Source: Clostridia bacterium (GTDB lineage: Bacteria > Bacillota_A > Clostridia > Christensenellales > Aristaeellaceae). From it: a stretch of DNA of 11,427 nt. The notes below the pieces were generated by a model. The model was not told the DNA's origin. It did no database searches and saw only the letters and a program-made list of their open reading frames with translations. How positions within the stretch are numbered: position 1 is the first letter of the stretch; every line of letters begins with the position of its first letter. The stretch lies in NCBI GenBank assembly GCA_017481185.1, contig JAFUPO010000210.1, forward strand, positions 1-11,427. Reading direction: 5' to 3'. The translations under genes and the position numbers were made by a program. Positions 7,507 through 11,427 of the stretch are shown in pieces.

Positions 7507-7941
7507 ATGGAATCAGGTAATGCGCAATCCATGGGTGAGCAGTGTTATGAATATGCGAAGAAATGTATGGATTTCTACTTCGGCAGAGATATAGAGTTAG
7601 TAAACGGATACATAGCTGTTGAATACATGAATGAAATGAGATTAGAGTATCGCTATCTTCCTAAGCATTTGACAATAGAGATTGAAGCGTCAAGAGGTTT
7701 CCTGGATGCTTCAATTATCAGGGAAGACGGTGGATACAGATTTCTGAGTAATTTGCATACCGAAAGATTGCCTTTTCAGGAGCGTGAGGAGCATACCCAG
7801 TGGTATTACAGGCCGTTAGACATTGAAGTGGCCATTGCTTTCATGGTCAAGATGGTGCAGCAAGACATTGTTTTCCATATCCGCAAAGGTAAAAAGCTTT
7901 ACGCCGACGAGGGCGGAACGCTTCGGCTGCTGCCAACATGA
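7507..7941 (+). CDS. Candidate immunity protein (144 aa), first gene after toxin
   Basis: I do not recognise a named family. The protein is soluble, acidic overall and mixed alpha/beta: a short N-terminal helix (EQCYEYAKKCMDFYFG), then beta-type stretches (LTIEIEASRGFLDASIIRE), and a C-terminal helix (EVAIAFMVKMVQQDIV). It begins 32 bases after the toxin stop and shares the toxin tip's AT-rich composition, unlike the trunk. That is the pattern expected when a toxin domain and its cognate antidote are acquired together. ATG 7507 is preferred because AAGGAG lies 9 bases upstream; an in-frame ATG at 7477 would add 10 residues but has no such site. Its inferred job is to bind and neutralise the C-terminal domain of the 873-residue protein in the producing cell. 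Confidence 0.65.
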   Translation: MESGNAQSMGEQCYEYAKKCMDFYFGRDIELVNGYIAVEYMNEMRLEYRYLPKHLTIEIEASRGFLDASIIREDGGYRFLSNLHTERLPFQEREEHTQWYYRPLDIEVAIAFMVKMVQQDIVFHIRKGKKLYADEGGTLRLLPT

Positions 7942-7954
7942 TGAGGGAGGAACC

Positions 7955-8416
7955 ATGGAAAAGATCTATAAAGATATGCGAACCATGGCATTAACACTGA
8001 CCCCGAAGGATGTGGGCGTGACCCTGGACAATGAAAAACAGGTCTATGCAGCGGTGGCGGATTTGCGGGTAAAAGGCGGGTTGGCAAGCCTGTTTTGCGC
8101 CTTTGACGGCACGGTGAGCCTGTATTACAGCACCGGCGGCGGGATGCTGGGCCTTGGAGAAAAGGAACCCATCCGCAAGGCTGCCATGAGCTTTCTGGTT
8201 AGTGCGGGACAATGTTTGCCCGGGGTAGAAAAGGTCAAGGCGTTCCCAGCGGAGACGGAGTGCATACAGGTATACTTGCTGGCCAAGGAAGGCCTGTACC
8301 GGCAGAAGATCACCTGCACACCCCATGACAGCCGGGAAGCGCAGTTTTTGAACTTCTTGGTGCAGAATGTCTTGAAAGCGATTCGGGAGAACGCTGAGCA
8401 GATGGTAAAAGGCTAA
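7955..8416 (+). CDS. Immunity-locus protein (153 aa)
   Basis: The start at 7955 follows GGGAGG by 4 bases, so a longer open frame reaching back to 7823 is not used. The protein is soluble, with MALTLTPKDVGVTLDNEKQV at its N-terminus, a central FDGTVSLYYSTGGGMLGLGE, a region reading VYLLAKEGLYRQKI and a C-terminal helix. I recall near-identical motifs in uncharacterised proteins next to polymorphic toxin genes in Firmicutes; no search was made. GC content returns toward the phage average, so it was probably not acquired with the neighbouring immunity gene. It lies 13 bases after that gene in the same operon. It may be an antidote to another toxin kept as an orphan, or a shared accessory of such loci. 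Confidence 0.65.
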   Translation: MEKIYKDMRTMALTLTPKDVGVTLDNEKQVYAAVADLRVKGGLASLFCAFDGTVSLYYSTGGGMLGLGEKEPIRKAAMSFLVSAGQCLPGVEKVKAFPAETECIQVYLLAKEGLYRQKITCTPHDSREAQFLNFLVQNVLKAIRENAEQMVKG

Positions 8417-8485
8417 TGTTCATTGGTTTGAGAATCCCACAGCTCCAGGACGCTATAAAGGAAAGGCGAAAGAATAGCTGGATTG

Positions 8486-8743
8486 ATGCGAGTAAGATTT
8501 CTCGGAAAAACAGAGAGACTGGTGTTGACCCATGGAAAGGTATATGAGGTGCTGTCGGTAGAAAAGGGTTGGTATCGAATCGTGGATGACTCAAGCGACG
8601 ATTACCTTTATCCACCGGGATGGTTTGAAATCGTTGAGGATGATGAACAGAAATCCTTGGATTTGGCGATCAATGGTCCGGAACGGTTACGGCTATGGAA
8701 AGACCTGAAAAGATGTATTGCCCTTTGGTTAATCGAGTCATAA
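8486..8743 (+). CDS. Small SH3-like immunity-locus protein
   Basis: The first ~55 residues (RVRFLGKTERLVLTHGKVYE, then EVLSVEKGWYRIVDDS and YLYPPGWFEIVEDD) form a compact all-beta, SH3-like unit. I recall this unit as a recurrent small protein near polymorphic toxin and immunity genes. About 30 charged and Leu/Ile-rich residues follow and seem to be an extension beyond the usual end at FEIVEDD. The start is taken as ATG 8486; a TTG just before it is in frame. There is no strong ribosome binding site within 15 bases (AAAGGAAAGGCG lies ~20 upstream), so translation may depend on coupling or be weak. It overlaps the next gene by 49 bases in another frame. Confidence 0.6.
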   Translation: MRVRFLGKTERLVLTHGKVYEVLSVEKGWYRIVDDSSDDYLYPPGWFEIVEDDEQKSLDLAINGPERLRLWKDLKRCIALWLIES

Positions 8744-8880
8744 GCGAAGAACTTTGCTATGAAACGGTATTTGCCGTGACTGGATTAGTTAAGCTATCAA
8801 CGGCTCCAGAGATGGAAATTAAAAATCGTGAAGATGCCAGGAGAATTTGCGACAACTGTAAATTCAGCAACTTTGATTGA
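8695..8880 (+). CDS. Small four-cysteine (zinc-binding?) immunity-locus protein
   Basis: The 61-residue protein has cysteines at 9, 21, 52 and 55. The last two form C-x2-C in RRICDNCKFSNFD and the first is in YCPLVNRVISEELCYE, a pattern suggesting one zinc site. I recall similar small proteins beginning near YCPL and ending in ICxxCK in toxin/immunity gene clusters of Firmicutes. ATG 8713 (MYCPLVN) may be the true start, since family members usually begin close to that motif and neither ATG has a clear ribosome binding site. It overlaps the 3' end of the SH3-like gene and ends 13 bases before a strong terminator, so it closes the operon. The function is not known. Confidence 0.6.
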   Translation: MERPEKMYCPLVNRVISEELCYETVFAVTGLVKLSTAPEMEIKNREDARRICDNCKFSNFD

Positions 8881-8893
8881 AGCATCAAAGCCA

Positions 8894-8920
8894 GGGCGGA
8901 GATTTCTCTCCGTCCTTTTT
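8894..8920 (+). terminator. Intrinsic terminator after the toxin/immunity operon
   Basis: GGGCGGAGA (8894-8902) pairs with TCTCCGTCC (8907-8915), with one G-T wobble and a TTTC loop, followed at once by TTTTT. It begins 13 bases after the stop of the four-cysteine gene and separates the toxin/immunity operon from the small unit that follows. Confidence 0.85.
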
Positions 8921-8960
8921 ACGTGCCTGTTCAGCTGCATCCATTCAATCGTCTGCGGGC

Positions 8961-8989
8961 TGGACAGGGGAGGCGGGCCGTGATATAGT
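8961..8989 (+). promoter_or_regulatory. Sigma-A promoter with extended -10
   Basis: A TGGACA -35 (8961-8966), a 17-base spacer and a TATAGT -10 (8984-8989) preceded by TGA (extended -10 TGn) make a good vegetative promoter. The expected start is near 8996, about 44 bases upstream of the ATG at 9040. It lies directly after the 8894-8920 terminator and should drive the tiny membrane-peptide unit. Confidence 0.65.
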
Positions 8990-9039
8990 AGTGAAAAATG
9001 AAAAGAAGTGTCGAATGGACGGGCGGAAAGGGTGGTTGT

Positions 9040-9159
9040 ATGATTTCACAGGTGTTTGTGAGCCTGCTGGCGATCATCGCGGGCATTGTGGCCTGGGGCT
9101 TTATAAAAAGCGGGTCATGTGGAAGTGGATCGTTTTGTATTGGTGCGTGCTCACGGTGA
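9040..9159 (+). CDS. Tiny single-pass membrane peptide (39 aa)
   Basis: The peptide begins MISQVFVSLLAIIAGIVAWG, a nearly complete transmembrane helix, and continues with a Gly/Ser/Cys-rich tail containing three cysteines. An AAAGGGTGG ribosome binding site lies 4 bases upstream of the ATG. It is the first good start after the promoter at 8961-8989, and the transcript should end at the terminator at 9249-9272. It could be a holin-like or regulatory membrane peptide, or the toxin peptide of a type I toxin-antitoxin unit. The Cys-rich tail may instead be an out-of-frame run-off if the next frame is the real continuation. No homologue is recognised. Confidence 0.45.
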   Translation: MISQVFVSLLAIIAGIVAWGFIKSGSCGSGSFCIGACSR

Positions 9160-9188
9160 AAAACGTGGTGGATCTGTTTGCGAAATAA
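9117..9188 (+). CDS. Tiny hydrophobic peptide overlapping the previous ORF
   Basis: The peptide MWKWIVLYWCVLTVKNVVDL is followed by FAK and a stop: 23 residues, mostly hydrophobic and Trp-rich, enough for one membrane helix. It overlaps the 39-residue peptide in the -1 frame and has only a weak GCGGG-like site before its ATG. I have a vague memory of similar peptides in Clostridia prophages, which is not strong evidence. It could be translated by coupling, be joined to the upstream helix by a frameshift to give a two-helix protein, or be untranslated. Confidence 0.35.
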   Translation: MWKWIVLYWCVLTVKNVVDLFAK

Positions 9189-9196
9189 ACCGTTTA

Positions 9197-9215
9197 AGGA
9201 ATTTTTAAAATTCCT
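9197..9215. repeat. AT-rich dyad symmetry after the tiny peptides
   Basis: AGGAATTTT-T-AAAATTCCT is a perfect 9-bp dyad around one central base. It is too tight and too AT-rich, and lacks a T-tract, to be a convincing terminator. Lying just upstream of a promoter-like element, it could be an operator for a dimeric regulator. Confidence 0.4.
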
Positions 9216-9216
9216 C

Positions 9217-9245
9217 TTGCGGAATTGTTTGCCATGGTATATAAT
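9217..9245 (+). promoter_or_regulatory. Promoter-like element overlapping the next terminator
   Basis: TTGCGG (9217-9222), a 17-base spacer and a consensus TATAAT (9240-9245) fit a sigma-A promoter. The expected start near 9252 falls inside the left arm of the hairpin at 9249-9266, so a transcript made here would lack that arm and could read through to the holin operon. Confidence 0.45.
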
Positions 9246-9248
9246 AAG

Positions 9249-9272
9249 AGCGTCGGTGGCGGCGCTTTTTTT
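9249..9272 (+). terminator. Intrinsic terminator of the small membrane-peptide unit
   Basis: AGCGTC (9249-9254) pairs with GGCGCT (9261-9266) across a GGTGGC loop, with one G-T wobble, and runs into seven T residues (9266-9272). It would end transcripts from the 8961-8989 promoter, giving an RNA of about 275 bases. Confidence 0.65.
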
Positions 9273-9277
9273 GAACC

Positions 9278-9307
9278 TTGAAAACTCCACATTCGGAATC
9301 TTATAAT
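9278..9307 (+). promoter_or_regulatory. Sigma-A promoter for the holin-protease-terminase operon
   Basis: TTGAAA (9278-9283), an 18-base spacer and a perfect TATAAT (9302-9307) lie 5 bases after the terminator T-tract. The predicted start near 9314 gives a leader of about 150 bases that contains hairpin repeat copy C. I see no convincing gene between here and the holin; the 18-codon frame at 9309 starts too near the promoter to be translated. Confidence 0.65.
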
Positions 9308-9383
9308 AATGGATGGTATCTTTGACGGAATTGGATGGGGATGGCCTGCGTTGCTCGCCCATTAATTATTCTTTTTAAAATGA

Positions 9384-9446
9384 AAGTTCTTTGAAGAAGG
9401 GAGCGCGAGGGAAGGAACTTTCTTTCAAGAAAGTTCTTTCCCTCGC
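9384..9446. repeat. TTCTTTGAA/GAGCGCGAG hairpin repeat, copy C
   Basis: Leader AAGTTCTTTGAAGAAGGGAGC is followed by a 20-bp stem (9405-9424 with 9427-9446) that contains one G-T wobble and a 2-base centre. It ends 4 bases before the AAGGAG ribosome binding site of the holin, so it would form in the 5' leader of the packaging operon mRNA. Its stem sequence differs from copy B, but base pairing is kept. Confidence 0.75.
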
Positions 9447-9461
9447 AAAAAAGGAGAAAAT

Positions 9462-9653
9462 ATGACACAAAATCGATTGAGATCCAAAGTGGTATGGGCT
9501 GCTATTGCGGCCCAGGTATTGGCAATTCTGGTGGCCCTGGGGGTCATCGACACGGGGCTTTCTGAAACCCTGAACGGCCTGGCCCTGAGCGTTTTGCAGG
9601 TGCTGGTGGCCTTCGGCATCTTGAACAACCCCACGGACGAGGGGGGCTTTTGA
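9462..9653 (+). CDS. Phage holin, phiLC3-like
   Basis: Holins form pores in the host membrane at the end of infection and let the endolysin reach the wall. The 63-residue length fits this small class. There are two hydrophobic segments (about residues 10-28, VVWAAIAAQVLAILVALGV, and 37-54, LNGLALSVLQVLVAFGIL) and a short C-terminal tail, FGILNNPTDEGGF. The NNPTD-type ending is characteristic of phiLC3/Clostridium-type holins. The N-terminus is basic (QNRLRSK). An AAGGAG site lies 5 bases upstream, directly after hairpin copy C. The stop overlaps the protease start by one base (TGATG). It is separated from the endolysin at 3858-4562 by the toxin operon and instead opens the packaging operon. 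Confidence 0.85.
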   Translation: MTQNRLRSKVVWAAIAAQVLAILVALGVIDTGLSETLNGLALSVLQVLVAFGILNNPTDEGGF

Positions 9654-9976
9654 TGATCGCAGTGGAGGTGCAGCCCTTGGCCGGGGGCGGGGTGGCGCTG
9701 CACATGGCGGGCCACGCCGGCGCGCCTACGAATCTTGAAGGCCATGACCTGGTGTGCGCGGCAGCGTCCATCCTCTGCTGCACGATGGCGGAGGTGATAA
9801 AGGCCCACTGCCCCCGACCGGTAACGGAAATGGCCTGCGGCCGGGCGCATCTGAAAGGGGTGCCGGAAAGGGGCCGGGAGGCTGCCTTCCTGGCCGCATG
9901 GGAAGGACTTTTGCTGGGCTTTAAGCTGCTGGAGAAACAGTATCCCCGTTGCCTGGAGGTGACAGGGTGGAGGTAG
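9653..9976 (+). CDS. prp: Prp-family cysteine protease (YsxB-like)
   Basis: Prp proteins of Firmicutes remove the N-terminal extension of ribosomal protein L27. In staphylococcal phage 80alpha the host enzyme also processes capsid and scaffold proteins at a similar site. The signature is clear here: GHAG with catalytic His21, and DLVCAAASIL with catalytic Cys35. Glycines lie in the flexible loop between them. The length of ~107 residues is normal for the family. ATG 9653 is chosen over the TTG just before it and overlaps the holin stop. The gene overlaps the terminase start by 10 bases. A phage-encoded copy beside the terminase suggests it cleaves the phage's own head proteins, or adapts L27 cleavage during infection; both are inferences. 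The C-terminus is divergent. Confidence 0.88.
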   Translation: MIAVEVQPLAGGGVALHMAGHAGAPTNLEGHDLVCAAASILCCTMAEVIKAHCPRPVTEMACGRAHLKGVPERGREAAFLAAWEGLLLGFKLLEKQYPRCLEVTGWR

Positions 9977-11307
9977 TGATCCCCGCCCCGTCGGATAAGC
10001 AGCAGGCCTTTTTTGAAGCCCGTGAAAAGCACATCGCCTATGGGGGCGCCCGGGGCGGCGGCAAGAGCTGGGCGGTTAGGCAGAAAGCGAAAATGCTCTG
10101 CTGGCGCTATCCGGGCTTTAAGGCGCTGATCGTGCGCAAAACTTACCCGGAGCTGATCAACAACCATGTGGCCCCCCTGCGGGAGGAATTGTTTTCGCTG
10201 GCGGAATACAACAAGGCGGACAAGCAGTTCACCTTTCCCAACGGCAGTATCATCAAGTTCGGCTACTGCGCCGATGATTCCGACCTGGATCAGTACCAGG
10301 GGGCGGAGTACGACGCGGTTTTCCTGGACGAGGCCACCCAGCTTAGGGAGGAGTGGATCAAAAAGATCATCGCCTGCGTGCGGGGCGTGAACGGCTATCC
10401 CAAAAGGGTGTACTACACCTGCAACCCCGGGGGCCCGGGCCACGCCTATGTGAAGCGCCTGTTTGTGGACCGGCGCTTTGAAAAGGGCGAGGAGCCGGGA
10501 GAATATTTGTTCATCCAGGCCCGGGTGACGGACAACCACGCCCTCATGGCTGCCCAGCCGGACTATGTGAAGCAGCTGGAAGCCCTGCCCCCCAAATTGC
10601 GGGACGCCTGGCGGGATGGGCGCTGGGACCTTTTTGAAGGCCAGTTTTTTGAGGACTTCGTCAACGACCCGGACCATTATGGGGACCAGCGGTTCACCCA
10701 CGTCATCGCGCCCTTCGCCATTCCCCAGGGGTGGACGGTGTGCCGCTCCTTCGACTGGGGCTACGCCAAGCCCTTCTCCTGCGGCTGGTGGGCGGTGGAC
10801 TACGAGGGCACGGTGTACCGCATCCTGGAATATTACGGCTGCACCGGCAACCCGGATGAGGGTATGAAGTGGCCTCCGGACAAGGTATTTGCCCGCCTGG
10901 CCCAGATGGAGCGGGAGCACCCCCTCTTAAGGGGCCGGGCCATCACCGGCGTGGCGGACCCGGCACTGTGGCAGGCCCAGACCGGCGAATCCTTCGCAGA
11001 CGCCGCCGCCCGCCACGGCCTGTATTTTCAGAAGGGGGATAACTCCCGCATCCCCGGCTGGATGCAGTGCCACTACCGCCTGGCTTTTGACGAGAAGGGT
11101 TACCCCCGGATGTATGTGTTCAATACCTGCAAGGACTTTATCCGCACCATCCCCACCCTGTGCTACGACCCTAGGGAGGCGGAGGATTTGGATACCACCC
11201 AGGAGGATCACATTGCCGATGAGTGGCGCTACTTTATGATGACCCGGCCCATTGTGCCCACCCCGCCCCAGGTGGAGGCGCCAATGCAGATCAATCCGCT
11301 TGAATGA
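9967..11307 (+). CDS. terL: Large terminase subunit (ATPase and nuclease)
   Basis: The motor protein pumps DNA through the portal into the prohead and cuts the concatemer. The ATPase domain has Walker A GGARGGGKS (26-34), Walker B VFLDEA (118-123, with Asp121 and Glu122) and the coupling motif YTCNPGG (150-156). The RNase H-like nuclease domain shows acidic residues at the expected places: Asp263 in SFDWGYAKPF, Asp331 in GVADPAL and Asp418 in DHIADEW. The 446-residue length is normal. GTG 9967 is preferred because GGAGGT lies 6 bases upstream; an ATG at 9949 would extend deep into the protease gene. It overlaps that gene by 10 bases. No small terminase subunit is visible beside it, and the portal is ~7.5 kb upstream rather than next. 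The protein appears intact. Confidence 0.95.
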   Translation: MEVVIPAPSDKQQAFFEAREKHIAYGGARGGGKSWAVRQKAKMLCWRYPGFKALIVRKTYPELINNHVAPLREELFSLAEYNKADKQFTFPNGSIIKFGYCADDSDLDQYQGAEYDAVFLDEATQLREEWIKKIIACVRGVNGYPKRVYYTCNPGGPGHAYVKRLFVDRRFEKGEEPGEYLFIQARVTDNHALMAAQPDYVKQLEALPPKLRDAWRDGRWDLFEGQFFEDFVNDPDHYGDQRFTHVIAPFAIPQGWTVCRSFDWGYAKPFSCGWWAVDYEGTVYRILEYYGCTGNPDEGMKWPPDKVFARLAQMEREHPLLRGRAITGVADPALWQAQTGESFADAAARHGLYFQKGDNSRIPGWMQCHYRLAFDEKGYPRMYVFNTCKDFIRTIPTLCYDPREAEDLDTTQEDHIADEWRYFMMTRPIVPTPPQVEAPMQINPLE

Positions 11308-11366
11308 GGGCAGCGGGGGAGGGGATTTGAACGAAGCGCATTGCTCCATCGGGCACTGCGTCCAGG

Positions 11367-11422
11367 CGCCGCCTGCGGCGGAAGTTAAGAGTGAAGAACT
11401 AAGAGTGAAGAGTTTTAGTTTC
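11367..11422. repeat. Dispersed intergenic repeat, copy 2
   Basis: A perfect palindrome CGCCGC-CT-GCGGCG (11367-11380) is followed by two tandem TAAGAGTGAAGA-type units and TTTTAGTTT. It matches the element at the 3' end of the portal gene (2469-2520). It lies ~60 bases after the terminase stop; in 11308-11427 I see no gene, only this repeat. Confidence 0.65.
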
Positions 11423-11427
11423 TTATC

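Noticed and set aside
7823..7954. 5' extension of the 153-aa immunity-locus gene
   Set aside because: It lies inside the preceding gene. A strong GGGAGG site precedes ATG 7955, where the native-looking protein begins.
8416..8547. 43-codon frame whose ATG overlaps the stop of the 153-aa gene
   Set aside because: It runs into the SH3-like gene in another frame and has no recognisable protein features. It could be a coupling leader but there is no support.
8877..9116. Upstream part of the 103-codon frame ending at 9188
   Set aside because: It spans the terminator at 8894-8920 and the promoter at 8961-8989, so only the segment from 9117 could be translated.
9544..10920. Long minus-strand open frame (458 codons) opposite terminase and protease
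   Set aside because: It mirrors two well-identified plus-strand genes. Its residue mix (Val, His, Pro, Gly, Arg) is typical of a GC-rich antisense shadow, and no domain is recognisable.

Overview
The window reads as part of a tailed-phage or prophage genome from a fairly GC-rich Gram-positive Clostridia host (Oscillospiraceae-like is my best guess). The reasons are strong AGGAGG-type ribosome binding sites, tightly overlapping genes all on the plus strand, sigma-A-like promoters, a NlpC/P60 + SH3 lysin, a phiLC3-like holin, and intergenic hairpin repeats of a kind I associate with Oscillospiraceae genomes (recalled, not searched). No integrase, repressor, tRNA, capsid or scaffold gene is visible.

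Left part (1-4785): the first ~105 bases are AT-rich and look coding only on the minus strand. They meet a plus-strand tail-fibre-type reading frame at a small inverted repeat, so this edge is either a real rearrangement or a chimeric join. Then come the 3' part of a tail-fibre-associated gene, a 61-residue protein, a P22-type portal protein, a ~330-base island of stacked hairpin repeats, a Gln/Tyr-rich putative virion protein, a NlpC/P60-SH3 endolysin and a small membrane-anchored coiled-coil protein.

Middle (4853-8920): an 873-residue protein has a phage ejection/structural-type trunk and a compositionally distinct C-terminal domain of about 110 residues that looks like a polymorphic-toxin tip. 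It is followed by four small genes resembling immunity or toxin-locus genes and then by an intrinsic terminator. This is the most interesting system here: a phage-borne toxin/immunity cassette whose toxin is fused to what may be a virion protein.

Right part (8961-11427): a separate ~300-base transcription unit (extended -10 promoter, one or two tiny membrane peptides, terminator) is followed by a second promoter and a hairpin leader. These precede a compact packaging operon of holin, Prp-type cysteine protease and large terminase. The window closes in an intergenic repeat that also occurs at the 3' end of the portal gene.

The portal lies about 7.5 kb upstream of the terminase rather than directly after it, so the gene order is unusual or the map is circularly permuted.
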